In this document: in pieces, positions 45,701-53,099 of the stretch
Layout: the number at the start of each line of letters is the position of its first letter
How positions within the stretch are numbered: position 1 is the stretch's first letter
NCBI GenBank assembly: GCA_046290435.1
Contig: JBKAGO010000035.1
Span: forward strand, 124,001 to 188,000
Length of the DNA stretch: 64,000 nucleotides
DNA from: CAVQUE01 sp046290435
GTDB taxonomy: Bacteria; Actinomycetota; Acidimicrobiia; Acidimicrobiales; UBA8592
Direction of reading: 5' to 3'
Made by a program: the position numbers and the translations under genes
The notes under the pieces: generated by a model
The model's input: the letters and a program-made list of their open reading frames with translations, nothing else
Databases searched by the model: none
What the model was told of the DNA's origin: nothing

Positions 45701-47080
45701 CCAGCTGGACCAGGCCCATTGCGGCGCCGACGCCTCGTCGACGCACACGTCGACGGTCAGGTCGGCCGGGCCGTGCAGCACCGCCGCCTGCACCAGCAAC
45801 GATCGCGCCAGCGCCAGCGCAGCGGAGCGGTCGCCGACGATGCCGACCACGGGGCTTTCGCGCAGATCGATCTCGACGGGACAGCGAGGCAGGGTGGCAA
45901 CGGCTGCGACGGCATCGACCAGCGCCGGATGCGCGTCGACGCGCTCGCGGTCCACGGGCACCTCCCATGGTCGGCCACCGCGCCCGAGGCGCAGGACGAG
46001 GTGATCGGCGTGGTCGGGACGCCGTTCCCACAGCCGGGTCGATGCGACATGGGCTCGGCGGACGATCTCGGCGGGATCCGGCGCCACGTGCTCGAGCCGA
46101 TCCCGTTCCGCGTCGGCAGCGCCCGCGAGCTGCGCCGCGAACGATGCGAGTTCGCTGCGGAATCGGCGCGCCGAGGACCGCGATTCCTTCGCGGCCCGGC
46201 GCCGCTGCGACACCTGGGACACGATGAGCAGCAGCGGCCCCATCAGGGCGAAGGCGGCGTAGCGGAGGCTGCCGAGCACCACGACCATGACCGCACCGAC
46301 CAGGATCGGCCCGACCAGTGCGATCAGATCGAACGCCGTCCGGGTGCGCTCGACGGGCGGGTCCGGCACCCGGACCGCTGCGACCGGCCCCGGCGGCCGT
46401 CGCCGCGGCGGCCGGTTGAACACGCCGAAACGCGACGAGGCCCCGGCGGCTCCGGTGTCGTCGGCCGGCACGCGAATGGCGAGGTCGGTCGCTCCGATGG
46501 AGATCGTGGCACCGGCCGGGGCCACGGCCCGGTCGCGAACCGGCTCGCCGTCGATGCGGACGCCGTTCAGCGACCCCAGGTCGGTGACGGTGACACCGAC
46601 GCCGGCCAGGACGTCGATGCGGACATGGCGGGCGGAGACGGTGGGATCACCCACGACCAGGTCGACGGCCGGGCCCGTGCCGACCACTGCGGCGCCGCGG
46701 CCGGCGGCGTCGACCGCGATGGGCACCGAGCACCCGGCGTCGAGGCCGCCGATGACGGCCAGGCACGGTTTGCCGGGCGAGACGTGCGCGAGGCCGTCGC
46801 CCTGCGGACGGGGCCATCGGTGCGCAACTCCAGCGACGACGAGCTCGATCGACATGCCGTCGACCAGTCCGAGATGCTCGAGTGGCGTGGCGAGCGGCAC
46901 CGCCTCTCCTGCCACGAGCACGTGCTCGATGGCCGCATGGGCGGGCCCGACGGCAGCCACGAGGTCCCCGAGCCGAGCGTCGCAGGCGACGGTGGCGCTG
47001 ACTTCGCGCTCGGACGTGCCGACCCGCACCACCAGATCGATGGTGCGGGTCGGTACGGCTCGGCGATGCTCACCATTCAT
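42764..47080 (-). CDS. EssC/EccC-like FtsK/SpoIIIE ATPase with FHA domain
   Basis: 1438-residue membrane ATPase. Residues ~12-85 look like a ubiquitin-like (YukD/EccD-type) domain (TIDLVVRVGTSEREVSATVA, LEHLGLVDGMSIELV), ~105-205 an FHA domain (VGDPTVSARHVRID, GSLNGVRIDGEPV), then two TM helices (~250-290). Three FtsK/SpoIIIE domains follow. The first has Walker A GGTTGSGKSELL (668-679), LIDYKGGSAF and Walker B VVVIDEFATL, and DIRANTNLRIALRVQD. The second (GAVGSGTTN, 990-998) and third (GTARSGVSTT, 1257-1266) lack the Walker A Lys. This is the EssC layout of type VII secretion motors, not that of FtsK or transfer ATPases. ATG at 47080 is preferred. No other T7SS membrane component is adjacent. 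Confidence 0.85.
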   Translation of the reverse strand: MNGEHRRAVPTRTIDLVVRVGTSEREVSATVACDARLGDLVAAVGPAHAAIEHVLVAGEAVPLATPLEHLGLVDGMSIELVVAGVAHRWPRPQGDGLAHVSPGKPCLAVIGGLDAGCSVPIAVDAAGRGAAVVGTGPAVDLVVGDPTVSARHVRIDVLAGVGVTVTDLGSLNGVRIDGEPVRDRAVAPAGATISIGATDLAIRVPADDTGAAGASSRFGVFNRPPRRRPPGPVAAVRVPDPPVERTRTAFDLIALVGPILVGAVMVVVLGSLRYAAFALMGPLLLIVSQVSQRRRAAKESRSSARRFRSELASFAAQLAGAADAERDRLEHVAPDPAEIVRRAHVASTRLWERRPDHADHLVLRLGRGGRPWEVPVDRERVDAHPALVDAVAAVATLPRCPVEIDLRESPVVGIVGDRSAALALARSLLVQAAVLHGPADLTVDVCVDEASAPQWAWSSWLPHARVGVDGAAHRVRCGTAAVRAAAESLPDPSARSTGLGAGPGSAPQAVTALVVVDAPGLLVGRGAPVRRLLAASATVGVVVAVTVEDLPGCVCTVVTVDDLGDALIEYPGAGTTIPQVVIAGIGEDLARRAARALARHEDPELDEVTSSLPARVALLDLLGAGAASAEAMATSWAAATRCATPIGIGADGAVEIDLDADGPHVLVGGTTGSGKSELLRSLIAGLAAGSSPEELVFVLIDYKGGSAFDACASLPHVVGLVTDLDHQLGARALRSLEAELRLRERRLRAAGADGLDAYRRAGSPEGLLPRLVVVIDEFATLAVELPDFLGALVGIAQRGRSLGVHLVLATQRPSGVVSADIRANTNLRIALRVQDPGDSVDVIDHRDAAAIDRSTPGRAYLRVGPGAPQPVQTALATARTTGGHQAAARVVPRTAVMVEGGDAGTADPSDDGPDDLAVLVERCRATCTIAGVSPPRRPWIEPLPAMVGIDDLDESADDVSLAVALADDPDHQCRTTTWWRPDAGHLGVFGAVGSGTTNAIRVVVGAALGRWSAQRCWIYVFDHGGELDTLAAAPQVGAVVRGDERERRLRLVAFLHRCLEERRAGGAPSPDRIIVAIDGLPALLADLDGVDAIEAASQLRRVLADGPAFGISAVIGAERPAAVPTAILATVTERYLLRLADPMDAAGAGFRSNDLPVGGPGRGLHVGSRLVVQFPDAGSVPEPAAAVLHPVPDEPEADGGIEQAPPVRCLPSAVPAAALPAPHACSQSVSVPVGVGEPDLEVCRLDLRPGDHLLVAGTARSGVSTTLRLMLRSLRRADPALVVVAVADDRSPLRREVGIVDALGSLEQLGHVLDHAVEDSARRWLVVVDDAHRIGEAPGLERLEGLAHCRLVVGGRSDRLGSMFGHWTLSVRATGMGILLQPRLDADGDLLGVRLPRSTAAPMLVGRGFVVTGGDVALVQVGHLGDQDIEVARNITKP

Positions 47081-47112
47081 GCCTCGAGTTTGGCATGGCC
47101 TCAAATATGTCG

Positions 47113-47132
47113 AAAAGCCCTGATATCGGGCT
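47113..47132 (-). terminator. Short intrinsic terminator after tpx
   Basis: On the minus strand AGCCC and GGGCT form a 5-bp stem around GATATCA, followed directly by TTTT. It lies eight bases after the tpx stop. Immediately beyond is an AT-rich stretch (CATATTT) about 23 bases before the EssC-like start, which could hold that gene's promoter. Confidence 0.5.
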
Positions 47133-47139
47133 GGCCGGC

Positions 47140-47640
47140 TCAGCCGATGGCAGCGAGGGCGGCGTCGTAGTCGGGCTCGTTGGCGATCTCGCCGACGAGC
47201 TCGGTGTGGGCGACGTTGCCGTCGGGTCCGATCACCACGACTGCGCGGGCTGCGAGGCCCTCGAGCTTGCCGTCGGTGAGCAGGACGCCGTAGTCGGTGA
47301 GGAACTCGCTGTTCTTGAACGTCGAGGCGGTGACGACGTTCTCGATGCCCTCTGCGCCGCAGAAGCGGCCCTGCGCGAAGGGCAGGTCGGCCGAGACGCA
47401 CACGACGGTGGTGTTGTCGAGGCCGGCGGCGCGCTCGTTGAAGGCCCGGACGCTGTTGGCGCAGGTCGGGGTGTCGATGCTCGGGAAGATGTTGAGCACG
47501 ACGTTCTGGCCGGCGAGATCGGCGCTGGTCAGCGAGCTGAGATCGGCCTTGGCGAGGGTGAACGCCGGGGCGGCGGCCCCGGTTGTGGGCAGATCGCCGT
47601 TGGTGTGGATGGGATTGCCGCCGAGGGTGACTTCAGCCAT
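47140..47640 (-). CDS. tpx: Thiol peroxidase Tpx
   Basis: Atypical 2-Cys peroxiredoxin of 166 residues that reduces lipid and alkyl hydroperoxides. Peroxidatic Cys60 is in FPSIDTPTCANSVRAF and resolving Cys94 in PFAQGRFCGAEGIENV, with the Tpx-specific spacing of 33 residues. The family start TLGGNPIHTNGDLP is complete. AAGGAA precedes the ATG at 47640. Relies on thioredoxin in other bacteria. A short terminator follows, so it is probably a single-gene transcript. Confidence 0.95.
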   Translation of the reverse strand: MAEVTLGGNPIHTNGDLPTTGAAAPAFTLAKADLSSLTSADLAGQNVVLNIFPSIDTPTCANSVRAFNERAAGLDNTTVVCVSADLPFAQGRFCGAEGIENVVTASTFKNSEFLTDYGVLLTDGKLEGLAARAVVVIGPDGNVAHTELVGEIANEPDYDAALAAIG

Positions 47641-47789
47641 GGGATTCCTTCGTGGTGAGGGGTTCGTTGGTGTTGCCCCGATGTTCTACCGCTTCTCGGC
47701 AGCCCCTGCAGCGATCGGCACCTGCGGCGGGATCGGTGCAGCGATGGGCGCTGTCCCCGGGAGCAGCACACCGGAGGTTCGCGAGACGA

Positions 47790-47987
47790 TCAGGGCTTGC
47801 TGCGCACCAGGATGGCCGCGGCGATCACCAGACCGACCAGGGCGAGAACGCACCCGGCGAGGGTGGACGCCCGGGCGGAGGCGCCGACCGCCGCGGCACC
47901 GAGAATGCCGATCACGAACCCGGCCACCATCGTGATGGGAACGGCCAGACACCCGACGCGCGCATCACGCTCCCGAAGAATGGCCAC
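47790..47987 (-). CDS. Small two-TM membrane protein
   Basis: 65-residue product with two hydrophobic helices (LAVPITMVAGFVIGILGAAAV and LAGCVLALVGLVIAAAIL) joined by a short turn (GASARAS), with a charged N-terminus (MAILRERDARVG) and a KP end. Not recognised; the two-helix hairpin pattern is coding-like rather than chance. It sits between tpx and the tRNA gene, 149 bp upstream of tpx. Confidence 0.65.
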   Translation of the reverse strand: MAILRERDARVGCLAVPITMVAGFVIGILGAAAVGASARASTLAGCVLALVGLVIAAAILVRSKP

Positions 47988-48174
47988 CGCCGGAGACTAC
48001 AGCGACCCAACCGACACCGGGCCATGGCTGTCCGAGGATGAGGACGACAGGGTGGACCGACGAGCAGACGCCAGGGGCCTGCGTGGCCCGAACGCCCCGA
48101 GCGGAGCGGGTGACACCGCGACCGTACGAGTACGGGCCACGGGCGAAACAGCCCGAAGGGGCTGGATTCGATCG

Positions 48175-48248
48175 TGGACCGTACTGGACTCGAACCAGTG
48201 ACCTTTCGCGTGTGAGGCGAACGCTCTAGCCAACTGAGCTAACGGTCC
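48175..48248 (-). tRNA. tRNA-Val (CAC)
   Basis: 74-base tRNA ending in discriminator A at 48175; no CCA is encoded. Acceptor stem GGACCGT/ACGGTCC is fully paired, the D arm reads TAGCTCAGTTGGCTAGAGC, the anticodon stem TTCGC/GCGAA encloses loop CTCACAC with anticodon CAC (Val, codon GTG), and the T arm carries GGTTCGAGTCC. Its 5' end overlaps the MFS gene by ten bases. Confidence 0.95.
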
Positions 48249-49456
48249 GGGCCCCGAGATGGTAGCGCCGCTCCGGCCGGTTCCTCCACCTCTGCTCCGC
48301 CCGGTACCGGCGGGAGCGTAGCCAGCACCCCGAGGGTGATGAGCCCGAGCGCGGCGCTGGCGAGGAAGGCGGCCGGTGCAGACCATGCGATGACCGGTAT
48401 CCACACGACCGGGCCGATGCCGTGGCCGACGAACCGGAACGACAGCATGAACGACAGGGCACCGCCGCGGTTGTCCGGGGCGCTGGTGGCTGCGGTGGTC
48501 TGGAGGACCACGACGACGAAACCGACGAACGCCCCTGCGAGCGCCCAGGTGACGGCCAGACTCACCGGCTGGTCCGCGGCGCCCATCACGGCCACGAGCA
48601 CGGCCGCGCCCGTGGCGGCGACGATGCCGGCGCGTCGGGTGCCCCAGCGGTCGAGCAGACGGCCCCAGATCGGGCCGGTGACCATCGCGCTCAGCGCCCC
48701 GCTGACGAGGATCGCTCCTGCGGCGGTGCCGGAGACGCCGAGCTCGTCGCGGGCGACGACACCCACGACGACGCTGATGCCGATGGGACCCGCAGCAGCT
48801 GCGAACGCTGCGGCGCCGAGTGCCAGCATGCGGCGGTTGACGAGGGGGCGTAGCCGCGGCGCCGCCACGTCGGTGCGTGGCTCGCCGACCGGCGGCGCCA
48901 GCGCCAGACCCAGGGCGACGACGGCGGTGCCGGCGAACGCCCACCGCCAGTCGATGTCGGCGGTGATGCCGCCGACGATCGGGGCCATGACGCCGCCGAG
49001 GGCCTGGAAGCTCGAGTAGATGCCGACGGCGCGCCCGAAGCGTTCGGGTGGCGTGATCTCGGCCAGCCCCGCAACCAGCAACGGCGTGATGAACGCGTTG
49101 GCCGCGCCCTGCACGATCCGTCCCGCCAGGAACACCTCGAGGGTCGGGGCCAGCGCAGCCGCGACCGATGCGGCCGCATAGACCAGGTACGCGGTCCGGA
49201 CCGTACGGCGGCGCCCCCAGCGCTCGCCGAGGGTTCCCGACACCAGCAGCAGCGCGGCGAAGGGCACCAGGTAGATGGTGAAGCCGAGCCCGACCGCCGA
49301 GGACGAGGCGTCGAAGCTCTCGCGCAGCTCGGGGAACATCGGCAGGATGACGGTCGTACCGAAGGGTCCCATGAGTCCACCGACGTAGAGCGGGACGGCC
49401 TGCCAGCGGGCGTTCGACACAGCGATCGACACTACTGGCAGCCGCCATGGCCCCAC
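48239..49456 (-). CDS. MFS transporter
   Basis: 405-residue major facilitator with about 12 TM helices. The loop 2-3 signature reads GTLGERWGRRRTVRTAY and a weaker copy, GRLLDRWGTRRAGIV, follows in the second half, which marks a DHA-type drug/proton antiporter family. Substrate unknown. ATG at 49456 is the outermost start; GTG codons at 49432 or 49420 fit the first TM helix better. The last codons and the TAG stop (48239-48241) are inside the tRNA-Val gene, so the C-terminal PDR is encoded by tRNA acceptor bases. Divergent from leuS. Confidence 0.83.
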   Translation of the reverse strand: MGPWRLPVVSIAVSNARWQAVPLYVGGLMGPFGTTVILPMFPELRESFDASSSAVGLGFTIYLVPFAALLLVSGTLGERWGRRRTVRTAYLVYAAASVAAALAPTLEVFLAGRIVQGAANAFITPLLVAGLAEITPPERFGRAVGIYSSFQALGGVMAPIVGGITADIDWRWAFAGTAVVALGLALAPPVGEPRTDVAAPRLRPLVNRRMLALGAAAFAAAAGPIGISVVVGVVARDELGVSGTAAGAILVSGALSAMVTGPIWGRLLDRWGTRRAGIVAATGAAVLVAVMGAADQPVSLAVTWALAGAFVGFVVVVLQTTAATSAPDNRGGALSFMLSFRFVGHGIGPVVWIPVIAWSAPAAFLASAALGLITLGVLATLPPVPGGAEVEEPAGAALPSRGPDR

Positions 49457-49527
49457 CGGGAACGCGGTCGCTCCGGCATCGTCGGCGAGTCGCCGGGGGG
49501 CGCACCGGCGTGAGTACCCTGCGGCGG

Positions 49528-52293
49528 GTGAGTTACGACCATCGCAGCATCGAGACCACCTGGCAGCAACGGTGGGAGGACGAGGGCCTCTACCGGTCCC
49601 GCGTGGACTGGGACAAGCCCAAGCACTACGCGCTGACGATGCTCCCGTACCCGTCGGGTGATCTCCACATCGGCCACTGGTATGCGATGACCCCGTCCGA
49701 CGCCCGTGCCCGCTACATGCGCATGAAGGGCTACAACGTCCTGTTCCCCATGGGGTTCGACGCGTTCGGTCTGCCCGCCGAGAACGCCGCCGTGCAACGT
49801 GGCATCCATCCGGCGGTGTGGACCTGGGCCAACATCGACCGCATGCGGGGCCAGCTCCGCTCGATGGGTGCGATGTTCGACTGGGAGCGCGAGGCCGTCA
49901 GCTGCGAGCCGTCGTACTACCGCTGGAGCGAATGGTTCTTCGCCCGCTTCTACGAGCACGGCATCGCCTACCGCGGCGAGGCGATGGTCAACTGGTCGCC
50001 CACGCTGCAGACGGTGCTGGCCAACGAGCAGGTCATCGACGGCAAGGACGAGCGAACCGGCCAGCCCGTGGTGCAGAAGCTGATGGAGCAGTGGTTCTAC
50101 GCCATCACCCGCTACGCCGACGAGCTGCTCGACCTCTCCGGCATCGACTGGCCCGAGCCCATCAAGGCCATGCAGAACAACTGGATCGGCCGCTCCGAGG
50201 GCGCCCAGGTCCACTTCCGCGTCGACGGCGCCGACGGCGCCGACGATGCCATCACGGTGTTCACGACGCGCCCCGACACGCTCTGGGGCGCGACGTTCAT
50301 GGTGCTCGCCCCCGAGCATCCCCTGGTCGGCACGCTGACCACCGACGACCAGCGCGCCGAGGTCGACGCCTACCGCACCGCCGCAGCCGCCCGCAGCGAG
50401 CTCGAGCGCATGGAGGACGACCGCGACAAGACGGGCGTCTTCACCGGCGGCTACGCCGTCAACCCGGTCAACGGTGCCCGCATCCCGGTGTGGATCGCCG
50501 ACTACGTCCTCATCTCCTACGGCACCGGCGCCATCATGGCCGTGCCCGCCCACGACGAGCGCGACTTCGCGTTCGCCCGCACGTTCGGTCTCGAGATCGC
50601 CCCGGTCATCGATCCCGCCGGCCATGGCGACCAGGGGCTCGTGCCCGGCGACGAGATGACCGAGGCCTATGTCGGACCGGGCGTGATGGTGCACTCGGGC
50701 CCTCTCGACGGAACCGTCGTCACCGAGGCCAAGGGCCGGGCGAACCCGGCGATCGCCGCGGCCATCGACTGGCTCGTCGAGCACGATGCCGGCGACGAGT
50801 CCGTCAACTTCCGCATCCGCGACTGGCTGATCTCGCGTCAGCGGTACTGGGGCACCCCGATCCCGATGCTGCACCGCGCCGACGGCACCGTCGAGCCCGT
50901 GCCCGACGACCAGCTGCCCGTGGTCCTGCCCGAAGACGTCGAGTTCGAGGGCCGCAGCCCGCTCGTCACCCACCCCGACTTCGTCGAGGCCACCGCTGCC
51001 GACGGCACGCCGGCGCGGCGCGAGACCGACACGATGGACACGTTCATGTGCTCGTCGTGGTATTGGTTCCGGTACCTGTCGCCGGCGTTCGACGCCGCCC
51101 CCTTCGACCCCGAGGAGGCCGCGTACTGGCTGCCGGTCGACGTCTACACCGGCGGCGCCGAGCACGCGGTCATGCACCTGCTCTACGCCCGGTTCTTCGT
51201 CAAGGCCATGCGTGACATGGGCGTCTTCGACGACACGGTCGCCGAGATGGCCGCCCACGGCCGCGATGCCGAGGGCCTGTTCGACGAGCCGTTCCTGATG
51301 CTGCGCAACCAGGGCCAGATCCTGGGCGAGGAGCGCGTCGGCGACTGGCTGGTCGTGCAGGGCGAGCACGACGGCGCCCGTGTCGTGGCCACCTCGGTCG
51401 CGGTGGCCGAGCCCGGCACCACCGGCGGTGTCGTCGCCGGCGAGCTCGTCCGGCGCACCGAGAACATCCTCCAGATCGCCGACGGCGACGGCACCGTCAC
51501 CGTCGAGGTCCCCGAGACGGCGACCGTCGAGATCCCCACCATTCCGGGCACCAACGACGTCAACCAGCTCAAGCACCACCTCGAGATCGAGCGGATGTCC
51601 AAGTCGCGTGGCAACGTCGTCAATCCCGACGAACTGGTCGCCACCTACGGCGCCGACACCGTGCGCACCTATCTGATGTTCGCGTTCGAGTGGCAGAAGG
51701 GCGGCCCCTGGGACTCCAAGGGCATCACCGGCTCGGAGCGCTTCATCGACGACACGTGGAAACTCGGCACCTTCGAGTACACCCCCGACGCCGTGGACGA
51801 CGCCGCCACGCTGAAGCTGCGCCAGGCCACCCACCGCGCCATCGACAAGGTCGGGCGGGAGCTCGAGGCGTTCAAGTGGAACACGGCGGTCGCAGCACTG
51901 ATGTCGTTGCGCAACGATCTCAACGAGGCCCGCCGCACCGGCGCGTCGGCCGAGGCGTGGGACGAAGCCATCGAGGCGCTGATCCTGCTGCTCGCTCCCA
52001 TCGCGCCCCACATCACCGAGGAGCTCTGGCACCGCCGTGGCCACGACACCTCGGTGCACGTCCAGGCCTGGCCCGTCGCCGAGCCGGCGCTGCTGGTCGA
52101 CGACACCGTCACGATGGTGCTGCAGGTCAACGGCAAGGTCCGCGACCGCATCGACGTACCCGCGGACATCTCCGATGCCGACGCCGAGGCGGCGGCACTC
52201 GCCACCGAGCGCATGCGGGAGCAGCTCGACGGCCTGACGGTGCGCAAGGTCATCGTGCGGGCACCGAAGCTCGTCAACGTCGTCGCCGGCTGA
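49528..52293 (+). CDS. leuS: Leucyl-tRNA synthetase
   Basis: 921-residue class I synthetase. HIGH motif is HIGHWYAMTPSDARARYMRM, the editing domain has TVFTTRPDTLWGATFMVL, then AVPAHDERDF, the catalytic KMSKS is present as ERMSKSRGNVV, and the C-terminal domain ends in VNGKVRDRIDVP and VRKVIVRAPKLVNVVAG. A leucine-specific insertion is seen around 590-680. GTG at 49528 (VSYDHRSIETTWQQRW) was chosen because the family opens near this block; a GTG at 49510 would add six residues. A weak ribosome-binding site precedes either. It is followed by an SDR gene after 22 bp. Confidence 0.96.
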   Translation: MSYDHRSIETTWQQRWEDEGLYRSRVDWDKPKHYALTMLPYPSGDLHIGHWYAMTPSDARARYMRMKGYNVLFPMGFDAFGLPAENAAVQRGIHPAVWTWANIDRMRGQLRSMGAMFDWEREAVSCEPSYYRWSEWFFARFYEHGIAYRGEAMVNWSPTLQTVLANEQVIDGKDERTGQPVVQKLMEQWFYAITRYADELLDLSGIDWPEPIKAMQNNWIGRSEGAQVHFRVDGADGADDAITVFTTRPDTLWGATFMVLAPEHPLVGTLTTDDQRAEVDAYRTAAAARSELERMEDDRDKTGVFTGGYAVNPVNGARIPVWIADYVLISYGTGAIMAVPAHDERDFAFARTFGLEIAPVIDPAGHGDQGLVPGDEMTEAYVGPGVMVHSGPLDGTVVTEAKGRANPAIAAAIDWLVEHDAGDESVNFRIRDWLISRQRYWGTPIPMLHRADGTVEPVPDDQLPVVLPEDVEFEGRSPLVTHPDFVEATAADGTPARRETDTMDTFMCSSWYWFRYLSPAFDAAPFDPEEAAYWLPVDVYTGGAEHAVMHLLYARFFVKAMRDMGVFDDTVAEMAAHGRDAEGLFDEPFLMLRNQGQILGEERVGDWLVVQGEHDGARVVATSVAVAEPGTTGGVVAGELVRRTENILQIADGDGTVTVEVPETATVEIPTIPGTNDVNQLKHHLEIERMSKSRGNVVNPDELVATYGADTVRTYLMFAFEWQKGGPWDSKGITGSERFIDDTWKLGTFEYTPDAVDDAATLKLRQATHRAIDKVGRELEAFKWNTAVAALMSLRNDLNEARRTGASAEAWDEAIEALILLLAPIAPHITEELWHRRGHDTSVHVQAWPVAEPALLVDDTVTMVLQVNGKVRDRIDVPADISDADAEAAALATERMREQLDGLTVRKVIVRAPKLVNVVAG

Positions 52294-52315
52294 GCCGGCC
52301 CGAAGGGGGAACGCA

Positions 52316-53077
52316 ATGGGAACCGATCGGCTCTTCGACCTGACCGGTCAGGTCGCGGTCGTCACCGGCAGCGGTCGCGGCATCGGCCGCGGCATCGCCG
52401 AACTGCTGGCCGAGGCCGGCGCGAAGGTGGTCGTCGCGGCTCGGCGTGCCGAGGACCTCGACGAGGTGTGCGCCGCCATCGCCGATCAGGGCGGTGAGGC
52501 GCTGGCCGTCCCCACCGACGTCACCGTCGACGCCGACCTCGAGGTGCTGGCCGATGCCGCCGTGGAACGATTCGGGGGGCTGCACATCTGGGTGAACAAC
52601 GCCGGTGGCAGCACCGGGCGCACTCCGATGCGCGAGCTCGCCCGTGCCGACTGGGACCGCACCATCGCGTTGAACCTCACGTCGGTGTACGTGGGTTCTG
52701 TGGTGGCTGCGGCCCGCATGGTCGATGGCGGCAGCATCGTCAACATCTCGAGCCGCAGCTCGTGGGGTGCGGTGCCCAACAACGGGCACTACGCCGCGGC
52801 CAAGGCGGGCGTCAACGTGTTGACGGCAACGCTCGCCGTCGAGCTCGGTCCGTCGATACGGGTCAACTCCGTGGCGCCGGGCGCGGTGCCCACCGACATC
52901 TTCTACGAGGTCATGAAGATGACCCCCGAGGAGGTCCCCCAGTACGCGAAGGACACCGGGGTGCCGCTCGAACGCCTCGGCACACCGGAGGACATCGCCG
53001 CGGCGGTGCTCTACCTGGTGTCGTCGGCGTCGAGCTGGGTGACCGGCGAGATGATCACGGTCTCCGGCGGTCGCTGA
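52316..53077 (+). CDS. SDR family oxidoreductase
   Basis: 253-residue classical SDR. Motifs: TGSGRGIGRGIAELL (cofactor), VNNAGGSTG, the catalytic Ser in ISSRSSWG and YAAAK (Tyr, Lys), and PGAVPTDI after the active site. Arg in AARRAEDLD favours NADP(H). The C-terminus ends TGEMITVSGGR, typical of 3-oxoacyl-type reductases, so acyl or steroid substrates are plausible but not shown. GGGGGAA precedes the ATG. It probably shares leuS transcription, 22 bp downstream. Confidence 0.86.
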   Translation: MGTDRLFDLTGQVAVVTGSGRGIGRGIAELLAEAGAKVVVAARRAEDLDEVCAAIADQGGEALAVPTDVTVDADLEVLADAAVERFGGLHIWVNNAGGSTGRTPMRELARADWDRTIALNLTSVYVGSVVAAARMVDGGSIVNISSRSSWGAVPNNGHYAAAKAGVNVLTATLAVELGPSIRVNSVAPGAVPTDIFYEVMKMTPEEVPQYAKDTGVPLERLGTPEDIAAAVLYLVSSASSWVTGEMITVSGGR

Positions 53078-53099
53078 ACGGGCCGACCCGTAGGCCGGA

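Noticed and set aside
48038..48229. Short plus-strand frame ending in WTRTSDLSRVRRTL
   Set aside because: The end is simply the antisense of tRNA-Val, a well-known source of false genes.
49432..52059. Minus-strand open frame of 875 codons opposite leuS
   Set aside because: leuS is intact with HIGH and KMSKS motifs; the antisense product is Asp/Gly/Val-rich without recognisable domains.
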